A stretch of DNA of 64,000 bases from JAFGSI01 sp041287425 (GTDB lineage: Bacteria; Chloroflexota; Anaerolineae; Anaerolineales; Villigracilaceae). Below are positions 36,801 to 47,292 of this stretch, in pieces. How positions within the stretch are numbered: the first letter of the stretch is position 1; each line of letters begins with the position of its first letter. Below the pieces are notes generated by a model that was not told the DNA's origin, did not search any database, and saw nothing but the letters and a program-made list of their open reading frames with translations. The DNA is taken from contig JBEULG010000004.1 of assembly GCA_041287425.1 (NCBI GenBank), positions 62,001 to 126,000 on the forward strand, read 5' to 3'. The position numbers and the translations under genes are program-made.

Positions 36801-37805
36801 ATCTCCGACTTTGAAGAAAGCGACCGCCGCAGCCCACAGGCGATGCTCGAGGAACTGCAGACCGCCGTCCGCACCCCCTTGCGCCTGAGCAACCAGCAAC
36901 TCCGCCTGCTGGCAGACGGCGACCGTCAACTTCGGGAGGAACTCAGCCGACAAATCGAGGCCGCCCTGACCGGCGTCGCCGTCGAACGGCTGGTCAGAGG
37001 CCTGGAACTGCGGCTGGGCGAACCGCTCGGCCTGAACCCCGCCGACTTGCAACCGCTCGATTGGGATGAAATCGCCGCCCAGGTCGAAACCCGCCTGGCA
37101 GCAGCCCTGGAGGAGCGGCGCGAACGCCTGCTTGGCGGCGACGGACAGATCGTCCGCGACCTGGAGGCGGCCCTCGAGCGCCAGCCGCAGCCCTGGGACG
37201 AGCAGACGCGTCTGCGCCTGCTGGGGCTGATGGCCCAGGGGGCGCGCACCGTCTTCGACCCGCGCACGCACCGGCAGGTGCGCCTGTACTTCAACCGCTT
37301 GAACTACATCTACCTGGCCGGGGCGCTCGTCTCTGGCCTGCCGCCCGAAGCATTGGAGGCGCGCCTTCTCGACCACCTGAGGCAAGCGCGGCAGGCGCTG
37401 TGCGCCGCTTGGGGGCAGAGCGCCGGCCAGGCGGAGGCAGTCTCCGCCACAGAAGCCGGCCGCCAGGTGATGAACCAGGTCTATCGTCAAGTGCTGCTGA
37501 GCAGCATCACCGAACTGTGGGTGGATTATTTGACCCGCATCGAGGCCCTGCGCGTCTCCATCGGCCTGGAGGCTTACGCCCAGCGCGACCCGCTGGTACA
37601 ATATAAGAGTCAGGCCTCACAAATGTTCCAAACCCTGCTGGCCGACATCCGCGCCGCAGTGGTCAGCCGGATTTTTCATTATCAGCCGCGCCGGGCGGTC
37701 GTTCAGACCGCCGAGGCCGAAGTCGAGCCGACAGCCGCGGCGCTGGCGGCTGCAGGCGGCCCACCGGTTGCGCCCGGCAAGAAGCGTAAGCGCCATCGGC
37801 ATTGA
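33879..37805 (+). CDS. secA: Protein translocase ATPase SecA, greatly enlarged
   Basis: This is the motor of Sec-dependent export. All core motifs are present: Walker A MRTGEGKT (about 117-124), VDEVDNVLIDEARTPLI (about 248), TNMAGRGVDIKLGG (about 660) and RIDNQLRGRAARQGDPG. At 1308 residues it is 300-500 longer than most SecAs. Extra sequence lies in NBD2 (after SSRLRAEP, and between NRVLRKAG and RALGGLYVIG). About 370 residues also separate LEYDDVLNAQR from the scaffold helix ITELWVDYLTRIEALR, against roughly 140 in E. coli. The C-terminal zinc motif is absent; the chain ends KKRKRHRH. ATG at 33879 with AAAGG upstream. Confidence 0.96.
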   Translation: MLQRFVKLVGGDPNKKEIEKISDLVARINALEPEFEALSDEALRAKTGEFRARLAAATEGIEKEDDRLQVERQVLDEILPEAFAAVREAAKRTIGLRPYDVQLIGGVVLHRGQIAEMRTGEGKTLVATLPIYLNALTGRGVHLVTVNDYLARRDARWMGAIYHFLGLSVGILQMAAVTENGKKAFLYDPEREHPREDQHQMRMVDRVEAYRSDITYGTNAEFGFDYLRDNMTMRLEDRVQRGHHYAIVDEVDNVLIDEARTPLIISGPASEDVEWYPRMAQIVRQLRPEDYEVDEKDRTVSLTEIGTAHVEQLLGQPLGDPDRPEDVTPEQARLLGYLEQALRAQHLFKRNKDYLVQAGKVVIVDEFTGRLMPGRRWSDGLHQAVEAKEGVRVEPENVTYATITLQNYFRMYRKLAGMTGTALTEAEEFHKIYKLEVLPIPTNLEYQAFGPNAPLVEVKARDEEGYEYAYFARRGDPEKRVVFWRRKDYPDVIYRTAEAKLRAIVREIVREHVRGRPLLVGTTSVENSERLSSRLRAEPVRRLMQVLLIRHAWLEANQRIEDGRAIPELRPFNRPLESLRPEDLRPMAKELGLSLNPEEPANLERLLVILKLQDNDKDRLKSVLQGGVPHQVLNARKHTEESQIIAGAGAFGAVTIATNMAGRGVDIKLGGELAEEVLNTVNRVLRKAGYRDPFDMSLQERRAALQQMDPSLFGIYEGEVKFFLQYFEDMERVRALGGLYVIGSERHEARRIDNQLRGRAARQGDPGASRFYLSLEDDLMRLFGGEQVKNMMQRLNIDDDYPLEARMVSNLIESSQHRVEGANFDVRKHLLEYDDVLNAQRMRIYAQRNRVFEKEDLSEDVDELIRQEIGRRVKEATENGHHWRLLAWLEQTQPSFPAPQGIFPSFSYRALLDQLAEVADADLKDSLLALAADALQAEQNHFAEAAAEQIERAGAALQNQRQEHRDALDIFFDAISDFEESDRRSPQAMLEELQTAVRTPLRLSNQQLRLLADGDRQLREELSRQIEAALTGVAVERLVRGLELRLGEPLGLNPADLQPLDWDEIAAQVETRLAAALEERRERLLGGDGQIVRDLEAALERQPQPWDEQTRLRLLGLMAQGARTVFDPRTHRQVRLYFNRLNYIYLAGALVSGLPPEALEARLLDHLRQARQALCAAWGQSAGQAEAVSATEAGRQVMNQVYRQVLLSSITELWVDYLTRIEALRVSIGLEAYAQRDPLVQYKSQASQMFQTLLADIRAAVVSRIFHYQPRRAVVQTAEAEVEPTAAALAAAGGPPVAPGKKRKRHRH

Positions 37806-37813
37806 TTGCGGTT

Positions 37814-38839
37814 ATGAACATACCCCTCGACTATCATGCCCTGCCCAAGGTGGATCTTCACCGCCATCTCGAAGGCTCCCTGCGCCTCGAGACGATGCTC
37901 GACATCGCCCGCGCCCATCAGATCACCATCCCGGCCAACATCGTCCATCTGAGCAATCTGGTGCAGGTGCAGAACGGCGAACCGTTTACCTATCAAAATT
38001 TCCTGGCCAAGTTTGCCACCCTGCGCATGTTCTACCGTTCGCCGGAGGTCATTCACCGCGTCACCATGGAGGCGGTCGAAGACGCCGCCCGCGACAACGT
38101 GCGCTACCTGGAACTGCGCTTCACGCCGGTGGCGCTCAGCCGGGCCGAACGTTTCCCCCTGGCTGCCGTGACCGATTGGGTCTGTGACGCCGCCCGTCAG
38201 GCGAGCAAAAAATATGGCCTCACCGTCCGGCTGATTGCCTCGGTCAACCGGCACGAGAGCATAGAACTGGCCGAGCAGGTAGCCTGGACGGCCGTTGATC
38301 ACCTCGACCACGGCCTGGTCGGCCTCGACCTGGCCGGCAACGAAGCCGAATTTCCGGCCGCGCCCTTCGTGGGCCTGTTCCGCGAGGCCCGCCAGGCCGG
38401 GCTGGAGGCCACCATCCATGCCGGCGAGTGGGGCCAGCCGGCCAACATTCGCCAGGCCATCGAAGAGTTCGGCGTCCGGCGCATCGGCCATGGGGTACGC
38501 GTCCTCGAGGACGAGTACACCACCGCCCTGGCACGCGAGCGCGGCGTGGTCTTCGAAATCTGCGTCACCAGCAATTACCAGAGCGGCGTCGTCCCCTCGC
38601 TGGAAGCCCATCCGCTGCCCCGCATGTTGAGCGCCGGCCTGGCCATCACCCTCAACACCGACGACCCCAGCATCTCGCAAATCACCCTGTCAGACGAGTA
38701 TCGGCAGGCGTGCGAAAGGCTTGGCCTCTCGCCGGAGGCGCTCAAATACCGCATCCTGGCCGCCGCCGAAGCCGGTTTCCTCAAAGAGGACGAGCGCCGC
38801 GCCCTGACGACGAAACTGCGCAAAGAACTCGGCCTCTAG
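37814..38839 (+). CDS. add: Adenosine deaminase family protein
   Basis: A 341-residue zinc amidohydrolase converting adenosine or deoxyadenosine to inosine. The metal pair HRHLEG (His 15, His 17), the HAGE motif near 201, GHG near 225 and the catalytic NTDDPSI near 282 are all present. TSNYQSG is the ADA-type signature. Related aminodeoxyfutalosine or adenine deaminases cannot be fully excluded. The ATG at 37814 lacks a good ribosome site; a TTG at 37802 inside the secA stop is an alternative. It follows secA closely and is probably co-transcribed. Confidence 0.87.
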   Translation: MNIPLDYHALPKVDLHRHLEGSLRLETMLDIARAHQITIPANIVHLSNLVQVQNGEPFTYQNFLAKFATLRMFYRSPEVIHRVTMEAVEDAARDNVRYLELRFTPVALSRAERFPLAAVTDWVCDAARQASKKYGLTVRLIASVNRHESIELAEQVAWTAVDHLDHGLVGLDLAGNEAEFPAAPFVGLFREARQAGLEATIHAGEWGQPANIRQAIEEFGVRRIGHGVRVLEDEYTTALARERGVVFEICVTSNYQSGVVPSLEAHPLPRMLSAGLAITLNTDDPSISQITLSDEYRQACERLGLSPEALKYRILAAAEAGFLKEDERRALTTKLRKELGL

Positions 38840-38878
38840 CCGCCGGCCTGTCGCCGGTCCTCTCAAACCGTCCCTTGC

Positions 38879-38899
38879 AGCGCGCTCTGCGCTTTTTTT
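38879..38899 (+). terminator. Intrinsic terminator after add
   Basis: A short GC stem AGCGC/GCGCT with a 5-base loop is followed by seven Ts (38893-38899). Confidence 0.65.
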
Positions 38900-38936
38900 G
38901 CCTCTCCTTTCCAAATTTCCTCGTCAGGAGTGCCCT

Positions 38937-41645
<2,709 letters not shown>

Positions 41646-41648
41646 AAA

Positions 41649-41683
41649 GAAAAGACCCGTTCCCTGTCAGGGAGCGGGTCTTT
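41649..41683. terminator. Bidirectional terminator between acnA and the creatininase gene
   Basis: AAAAGACCCG and CGGGTCTTTT form a 10-bp stem, extended inwards by TCCCT/AGGGA around a mismatch. A- and T-tracts on either side let it serve both convergent genes. Confidence 0.85.
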
Positions 41684-41690
41684 TCGAAGA

Positions 41691-42479
41691 TTAGAGTTTG
41701 GCGAAGAACTCGTCCTGCAGACGTTTGGACTCGGTATCTTCTTTGATGACCCGGATGGCCCGCGCCAGTACCTGGGCAGCCGCCGTCAGCCAGCGTTCGC
41801 CCTTCTCGGCCGTGGCCGGGCGGCCGTCGCCGCAGTAATGGGTGGGGTGGTCGGCGTACCACCAGATGCCGGTGCTGATGTCCAGGTCGCGCAGCGGCTT
41901 GAGCCGCCCCAGCGGCTGCCCTTCGCCGTCGGCGGGGATGGCGGCGCGGTCCACCAGATCGGGGCGAATGGCCAGGAGGATGCTGGTCTCGCGCTCGCCG
42001 GCGTGGCCGTCAACGGTCGTCTCCCAAATCGGCCCGGATTCGGCCTCCTGGACGCGATAAGGCGGTGGTGCCACGTAGACGACATAGTCGCGCCGGCTGG
42101 CGAGTTGGCACTGAGCGAAGAAGTAGATGAGCGAGTCGTTGCCCCCGTGTCCGTTGACCAGGACGATTTTCTTCAGCCCGTTGCGGGCAATCTCGCGGCA
42201 GACCGCCTCCAGCAGGCGCAGGAACAGGTCCGGTTCGAGGCCGATGCAGCCGGGAGTGTGGCGCGCCTCGAGAATCTGGGTGTAGAAAAAGTCCGGGTAA
42301 ATCACCGCCGGCTCAAGGTCGGCGGCGCGCCGGCAGACTTCGCGGGCAATCAGCAGGTCGGTATTGAGCGGCAAGTGATGACCATGCCGTTCGATGCAGG
42401 AGAGCGGCAAAAGACAAACTCCTTGCGCTTTTTCGACCGCCTGAGGAAACTGGTCGCCGGTCAATTCTTCCCATCGCAT
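41691..42479 (-). CDS. Creatininase family amidohydrolase
   Basis: A 262-residue protein of the creatininase/Fe(II)-dependent formamide hydrolase family. Metal ligands are visible in CIERHGHHLPLNTD (residues 29-41), VNGHGGNDS and DGHAGERETS. Family members hydrolyse creatinine, formamides in riboflavin/F420 pathways, or mycofactocin precursor peptides; which applies here is not evident. The start at 42479 has AGGAGGTG five bases upstream. Single gene, convergent with acnA. Confidence 0.88.
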   Translation of the reverse strand: MRWEELTGDQFPQAVEKAQGVCLLPLSCIERHGHHLPLNTDLLIAREVCRRAADLEPAVIYPDFFYTQILEARHTPGCIGLEPDLFLRLLEAVCREIARNGLKKIVLVNGHGGNDSLIYFFAQCQLASRRDYVVYVAPPPYRVQEAESGPIWETTVDGHAGERETSILLAIRPDLVDRAAIPADGEGQPLGRLKPLRDLDISTGIWWYADHPTHYCGDGRPATAEKGERWLTAAAQVLARAIRVIKEDTESKRLQDEFFAKL

Positions 42480-42542
42480 AAGAACACCTCCTGAAAGAGA
42501 ATTTGGACGCCCGACAGTATAAACCAAAAAGGGGCGGTGGGG

Positions 42543-42548
42543 TATAAT
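42543..42548 (+). promoter_or_regulatory. -10 box of the SGNH/MBOAT operon
   Basis: A perfect TATAAT lies 28 bases before the ATG at 42577. The -35 is not recognisable. Confidence 0.55.
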
Positions 42549-42576
42549 CTCGGCAATTCTTCCACAGGGTTGGGCC

Positions 42577-43623
42577 ATGACCTCGACTTCGTCCCCGAAA
42601 CGTCCGCTCCACAGCCTGTTCTTTGCAATCCTGTTCTTCCTTGCCCTGGCTGGCGGGCTGGAGGGGGCGGCGCGTTCCTCGTGGGCGGCCGGTCATCTGC
42701 CCCGCTATCGTTCGTTCGGCAACGACCATTACCAGTTCGAAATCAAGTGGTTCGGGTTAGAGCGCTACGTCGCCCGACACGGGGGGGTGGACGTCCTCAT
42801 CCTGGGCAATTCGATGGCCAATACGGGAGTGGACCCAGATGTCATCACTGCCTTGTACGCCGAACAAACCGGCCGGCCCGTGGGCGTTTACAACTTTGGG
42901 GTCGAGGGGCTGACGCTGCACGGCAATCTTGCCCTGGCCGCTCTCCTGCTGGAGGAATATCAGCCGGAGGTGTTGGTCTTCGTCGCCGACGTGCGCGACC
43001 TGGACGACGCCAACCTGCCAAACAGCGAAGCGCGTTTGCTCTCGGACCCGTGGGTCCGTTACCGTTTGGGAGAATGGACTCTGGCCGGCTGGCTGTTCGA
43101 CCATTCACAGGCGCTGCAGGTGTACCTCCCTTACCGCAACTGGGTGCGCGCCGATTTCCCCGACACGTTTTACAACTACCTTTACCGCGCCGTGACGATC
43201 ACCGAGAGCGGCTACGAACCGGATACGAACACCATCACCCTCGACGAGGCTGCCCTGAACGAAATCCGCAACTCGGCCGCCTGCACGCAGTATTACCCGC
43301 AAATCGAAATCGGCGCCGGGCGGCTGGAGGAATTGCGCGCCCTGCTGGCGCTTGCCAACCGGCACGGAGCGCGGCTGATCGTGGCCGAGATGCCGGTCAA
43401 CCCGGTCGTGTACGAATGCATGACCGGAGCGGTGAATCGCGCCGATTTCCAACAGGCCATGACCGAGACGCTGGCGCCGGGCGGGGGCATCTTCTTGCCC
43501 GCTGAACCCGGCCTGCCGGTCGAGGCGCACATCGACATGCATCATCTCAACCGACAAGGCGCGGCTGCCTTCAGCCGTCAACTGGGCCTCGCCCTGCTGG
43601 GCCTCTACACCCCCTCCCGCTGA
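42577..43623 (+). CDS. Membrane-anchored SGNH/AlgX-like protein
   Basis: A 348-residue protein with one N-terminal transmembrane segment (about 11-29) and an extracytoplasmic domain. VDVLILGNSMANTGVDP (residues 71-87) places a Ser in a GNS context like SGNH block I, and HIDMHHLNRQGA (from His 318) supplies a block V-like Asp/His pair. Such proteins transfer or help transfer acyl groups to surface polysaccharide. It starts 28 bases after a TATAAT box and its stop is five bases from the MBOAT gene, its likely partner. Confidence 0.78.
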   Translation: MTSTSSPKRPLHSLFFAILFFLALAGGLEGAARSSWAAGHLPRYRSFGNDHYQFEIKWFGLERYVARHGGVDVLILGNSMANTGVDPDVITALYAEQTGRPVGVYNFGVEGLTLHGNLALAALLLEEYQPEVLVFVADVRDLDDANLPNSEARLLSDPWVRYRLGEWTLAGWLFDHSQALQVYLPYRNWVRADFPDTFYNYLYRAVTITESGYEPDTNTITLDEAALNEIRNSAACTQYYPQIEIGAGRLEELRALLALANRHGARLIVAEMPVNPVVYECMTGAVNRADFQQAMTETLAPGGGIFLPAEPGLPVEAHIDMHHLNRQGAAAFSRQLGLALLGLYTPSR

Positions 43624-43628
43624 GCCCG

Positions 43629-45116
43629 ATGAGCATCACCTCGCCCCTCTTCTTCGCCTGCGCCGCCTTGTTTATCCTGGCGCATTGGAAACTGCCTCCC
43701 AGGCTACGCCTCCCCTGGCTTTTGCTGGGTTCGATGGCCTTCCTGGCGACCTGGTCGTGGCAATTCATTCTGGTGCTGCTGGTTGTGACGGCGGTCAACT
43801 ACGGGCTGGGCTTGCGCCTCGCCGGGCCGCGCAAGCGCCTGATTTTGTGGGCGGGTATTTTGTTCAATCTGGGCGTCTTGCTGTTCTTCAAATACCACCG
43901 CTTCTACGCCCCCGCTTTGAGCGCTTTTCTGAGCCGCCTGGGAATCGCGGCCGGCACTGGCGCCCTCGGCTTGCTGATGCCGGTCGGCCTATCCTTTCTG
44001 ACCATCCAATTCATTTCATATCTGGTGGATGTCTCCCAGGGCCGAATCCCGCCGGAGAAGGACGCCCTCGTCTTTGCCCTGTACGGCTACTATTTTCCGA
44101 AACTGCTGTCCGGGCCCATCGAGCGGGCCGGCGAATTTTTCGGCCGCCTGCGGGCCCCGGCCGCGCCCTCCGGCGAACGCTTGACCCGCAGCCTGTCCCT
44201 GATTCTGGTCGGCCTGGCACGCAAAGTCTTGCTCGCCGATTCGCTCAACGCCCTCCTGCCTGCTGACCTTTTCGAGAATCCCGGCCTTTACCCCGGCCCC
44301 TTGCTGGCCGTCTGGCTGCTGGCCTATGCGTTTGCCCTCTACAACGACTTTGCCGGTTACACCGGCATCGTGCGCGGCGTCAGCGCTCTGCTGGGCATCG
44401 ACCTGAACCTCAACTTCCGCGTCCCCTACTTCGCCCGCAATTTCACCGAGTTCTGGACGCGCTGGCACATCAGTCTGTCCAACTGGCTGCGGGATTACAT
44501 TTTCTTCCCCTGCTCACGCTTTCTGCTCAAGCGCTTCCCGCGGCGCAGCCATCCCATCCACATCCTCCTCCCTCCCCTCCTGACCATGCTGGTCAGCGGC
44601 CTGTGGCACGGACTCTCCTGGAACATGCTCCTGTGGGGCGGTGTGCACGGCCTGTACTTGATTCTAGAACGGGTCATCTCTCTCGTGAAAGGGCGGCGGG
44701 CGCCGGGGGAATTGCCCGGCGGGCTGCAGGTCTTATCGGCGCTGGGCGTCTTCGCCTGCGTGGCGCTGGCATGGCTGCCCTTTCGAATGGATGCGACAAC
44801 GGCCCTTCAATATCTGCAAGGCTTGTTGTCCCCCGCCAATTGGCCGCTGGCCGAGTACAAAATCTACCTGGCGCGCTTCGTCGCCGCCTACCGCTACTCC
44901 CCCGAAACCTGGATGCCCTGGATTCTCCCCCTCCTGCAGACGGCCGCTTTCGTGCTCCCCGGCCTGTTTCTGGACCGCCTTCAATATCGGGACGAGTTTG
45001 CCTTCTTGAAGTGGAAGCCCTGGCTGCAGGGGTTGACGCTGGCGCTGCTGGCGCTGGCCCTCCTCCTGCTTGCGCTGACCGACACCGGCGCGCCCTTCAT
45101 TTACCAGGGATTCTGA
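43629..45116 (+). CDS. MBOAT family membrane O-acyltransferase
   Basis: A 495-residue polytopic acyltransferase of the DltB/AlgI group. WTRWHISLSNWLRDYIFFP (His 280) and the invariant catalytic His 327 in GLWHGLSWNMLLWGG are both present. It probably passes acetyl or another acyl group across the membrane to a polymer or to its SGNH partner. About ten membrane helices are expected. It lies five bases after the SGNH gene. Alginate and dlt genes are absent, so the polymer is unknown. Confidence 0.93.
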   Translation: MSITSPLFFACAALFILAHWKLPPRLRLPWLLLGSMAFLATWSWQFILVLLVVTAVNYGLGLRLAGPRKRLILWAGILFNLGVLLFFKYHRFYAPALSAFLSRLGIAAGTGALGLLMPVGLSFLTIQFISYLVDVSQGRIPPEKDALVFALYGYYFPKLLSGPIERAGEFFGRLRAPAAPSGERLTRSLSLILVGLARKVLLADSLNALLPADLFENPGLYPGPLLAVWLLAYAFALYNDFAGYTGIVRGVSALLGIDLNLNFRVPYFARNFTEFWTRWHISLSNWLRDYIFFPCSRFLLKRFPRRSHPIHILLPPLLTMLVSGLWHGLSWNMLLWGGVHGLYLILERVISLVKGRRAPGELPGGLQVLSALGVFACVALAWLPFRMDATTALQYLQGLLSPANWPLAEYKIYLARFVAAYRYSPETWMPWILPLLQTAAFVLPGLFLDRLQYRDEFAFLKWKPWLQGLTLALLALALLLLALTDTGAPFIYQGF

Positions 45117-45189
45117 CAGGCCGATGACAAAACCCCGCCGCCGATTCAGCGTTTTTGTTAACTCCGAATTTAACCCCCCTCTCATCTTC

Positions 45190-45218
45190 TTGAACTAATC
45201 TTTCCCTAAAATTATAGA
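45190..45218 (+). promoter_or_regulatory. Sigma-70 type promoter of the PlsC-like gene
   Basis: TTGAAC (45190-45195) and TATAGA (45213-45218) are 17 bases apart, 43 bases before the ATG at 45261. Confidence 0.75.
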
Positions 45219-45260
45219 ACAACCAGTCCCAGAAAAGTGGCCGGAAATGGAGACAGCCTC

Positions 45261-45941
45261 ATGGCTCGCAATCTATATTACTCCTTCGTCAGCACCTGTA
45301 TCAGCATCTACGCCAAGATCATGCTGCGCGTCGACGTGCAGTGGCAGACCACCCCCCCGCCAGGGCCGCGCATCTTTGCCGCCAATCATCCCAGCGGCAT
45401 AGACGGTTTCATCATCCACGCCATCATCCCCGGCGAAGTCAGCACGTTGATCACCAAAAGCGCCTTCGCCATCCCGTTGTTTGGACCGCTCATTCGCAAA
45501 ACCGGCCAGATTCCGGTCGTCGGGCTGGGCGAAAAAGCGATGGAAGAGGCCCTGGACGTGCTGCAGCGCGGCGGCACGGTGGCCATCTTCCCCGAAGGGA
45601 CCTACAGCCCCCGCGAGGGCGGATTCCGACGTCCGCGCACCGGCGTCGCCCGCCTGGCACTGATGACCGGCGCGCCGGTCATCCCCCTCGGCATTCACGT
45701 CCCGCAAGAACGCATTTTGACCATCCGCTCCAAAATCAAAGGGGTAAAAACGGAAGGATACTGGTATCTGTATGGCCCCTACCATGTGACGATTGGCAAA
45801 CCGCTCTACTTCGACGGCGACGCCGGCGACATGCAGAGGGTGCGCGATGTGACTCAGACGGTCATGCACCACATCGAAAGTCTGGTAGCAGAAAGCCGCC
45901 GCCGGGCGCGCAAGCGTCGTCTCGTGCAGGCGCCTGCCTGA
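45261..45941 (+). CDS. 1-acyl-sn-glycerol-3-phosphate acyltransferase-like (PlsC family)
   Basis: A 226-residue membrane-associated acyltransferase of phospholipid synthesis. Block I is NHPSGID (HX4D, His 43 and Asp 48), block III is FPEGTYSP, and block IV is APVIPLGIH. It most likely acylates lysophosphatidic acid. The basic tail RRRARKRR may help membrane binding. The start at 45261 has GGAGA seven bases upstream and its own promoter. Other phospholipid genes are absent nearby. Confidence 0.9.
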   Translation: MARNLYYSFVSTCISIYAKIMLRVDVQWQTTPPPGPRIFAANHPSGIDGFIIHAIIPGEVSTLITKSAFAIPLFGPLIRKTGQIPVVGLGEKAMEEALDVLQRGGTVAIFPEGTYSPREGGFRRPRTGVARLALMTGAPVIPLGIHVPQERILTIRSKIKGVKTEGYWYLYGPYHVTIGKPLYFDGDAGDMQRVRDVTQTVMHHIESLVAESRRRARKRRLVQAPA

Positions 45942-45988
45942 GCGAGACGAGAGAAGGGGACGCCATGATTCGCTCCCTTCGGGGCGGG

Positions 45989-46017
45989 TTGTTCAATCGG
46001 CCAGAGAATGATACAAT
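45989..46017 (+). promoter_or_regulatory. Sigma-70 type promoter before the thioredoxin-like gene
   Basis: TTGTTC (45989-45994) and TACAAT (46012-46017) are separated by 17 bases; the GTG start is at 46122. Confidence 0.7.
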
Positions 46018-46121
46018 TTTTGTGCATTTCAGCACAAAAGAAAATCGCTCCTGGCCCCGACAATCATATTTGGGCGGCCAAACACAATGCCCCTTGAATC
46101 TCTCGCCGGAGTCAAACTTAC

Positions 46122-46397
46122 GTGGTCGACGTCAAAATCCTGAGCATCCAATATCCCGAACGCTACGCTGTCCGCCGCCTGGTGACCGCCGCCCAGCAGG
46201 AATTGCTCGCCCGCTGCCCAACCCTGGAAAACCTCTCCATCACCGAAATCGCCGATCCCACCGGCATCGGAAAATATGCCCGCGTGCTGGTCTTGCCGAG
46301 CCTGGTCATCAACGAAAAACTGGTTTGCAGCGGACGGCTGCCGACGAAAGAAGAAGTGATGGGCTGGCTGCAAGAGGCGGCCGAAAAGACGGGTTAG
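46122..46397 (+). CDS. Small thioredoxin-fold protein lacking CxxC
   Basis: A 91-residue protein resembling the thioredoxin_3/redox-active disulfide family. The cis-Pro loop and C-terminal strand/helix are clear (VLPSLVINEKLVCSGRLPTKEEVMGWL), but the place where CxxC belongs reads QYPERYAV. A single Cys follows in ARCPTL and another in LVCSG, so dithiol chemistry at the usual site is unlikely. The start is a GTG at 46122 about ten bases after CGGAG. Its TAG stop overlaps the TAA of the convergent methyltransferase. Confidence 0.75.
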   Translation: MVDVKILSIQYPERYAVRRLVTAAQQELLARCPTLENLSITEIADPTGIGKYARVLVLPSLVINEKLVCSGRLPTKEEVMGWLQEAAEKTG

Positions 46398-47092
46398 CCC
46401 GCGCACAGGAACAGGGCGTTATTTAGGGTCACATCCGCGGCCAGGGGGCGGAACTTTAGGCCGGTCTCTTGCAGAAATTCTGCCAGGGCGCGCGGCTCGT
46501 GGTCGGGGCGAGACATGTCATCAAAGTAAATGTACACGCCGGCCCGGATGTGCGGCCGCAATTGCTTCAGGACATAAATGGTCGAGGAGTACAAGTCGGC
46601 GTCCAGATTGATAAACAAGACCTCGTGCGGGGGGAGTTCAAAAGCGGGCAGCGTTTCGTCGAACCAGCCTTTGTGAAAGTGGACGCGCCGATCCTCGATG
46701 TGAGGAATCTGCCCCCCGGTCGAGAACCAGCCCTTGACATATTTCCCGCCGAGGTCGTCATACGCCTCGGGCAAGCCCTCGAAAGAGTCGAATCCATGCA
46801 GTTGCGAATCCGGATTTTTGAGCGCCTGAGACCACCAGCGCATGCTCTTGCCCGTATAGACGCCGAATTCCAGATATAAAACCCGCCGCTCACAAATCTG
46901 TTCCGCCGCCACTGCAAACACCTGCTCACGATGCGCCAAACGGACGGGGAAGCGAAAACCCATGCGCCGCATCCAGCGGCCCAGACGCATGTAATTCAGA
47001 ACCATGCCCAGGTTGTGAAGGAGGCTGTCGGGCAGGGCGGCTCCCAATCCGGTGAGCAAGCGTTTAAAGGTGCGTAACAATGCCTTTTTCAT
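46394..47092 (-). CDS. TylF/MycF-like class I methyltransferase
   Basis: A 232-residue SAM-dependent methyltransferase resembling sugar O-methyltransferases of the TylF/MycF group. Motif I is YLEFGVYTGKSM, the acidic loop is GFDSFEGLPE, and LFINLDADLYSST and YFDDM supply the metal-binding Asp residues. The substrate is probably a glycan or small molecule, unknown here. The start at 47092 has AAAGG seven bases upstream. Its stop overlaps that of the thioredoxin-like gene tail to tail. Confidence 0.85.
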   Translation of the reverse strand: MKKALLRTFKRLLTGLGAALPDSLLHNLGMVLNYMRLGRWMRRMGFRFPVRLAHREQVFAVAAEQICERRVLYLEFGVYTGKSMRWWSQALKNPDSQLHGFDSFEGLPEAYDDLGGKYVKGWFSTGGQIPHIEDRRVHFHKGWFDETLPAFELPPHEVLFINLDADLYSSTIYVLKQLRPHIRAGVYIYFDDMSRPDHEPRALAEFLQETGLKFRPLAADVTLNNALFLCAG

Positions 47093-47233
47093 CGAACAAC
47101 CTTTCGGAACAGAATCGCGTTCATATGCCGTGTATTGTACCATCGGACAAATGCCGCCTCGCCTCGAGCGCCTGCCTCTCTCCCGCCACACAATTGCGGC
47201 CGCCGGCTGCCGTCACCGCCGGGAACACTACGC

Positions 47234-47239
47234 TATAAT
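47234..47239 (+). promoter_or_regulatory. -10 box of the cyclophilin gene
   Basis: A perfect TATAAT lies 53 bases before the ATG at 47293; the -35 is weak. Confidence 0.5.
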
Positions 47240-47292
47240 TATGAGGAACGCTCCTGCTGAGAAGAAAAGCCGAAAAAACGGAGGAAAATCTC

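Noticed and set aside
33690..37601. A 1303-codon open frame antisense to secA
   Set aside because: It is the complement of a clear SecA with all motifs. Its Val/Gly/Asp/Leu-rich composition is typical of complementary-strand shadows.
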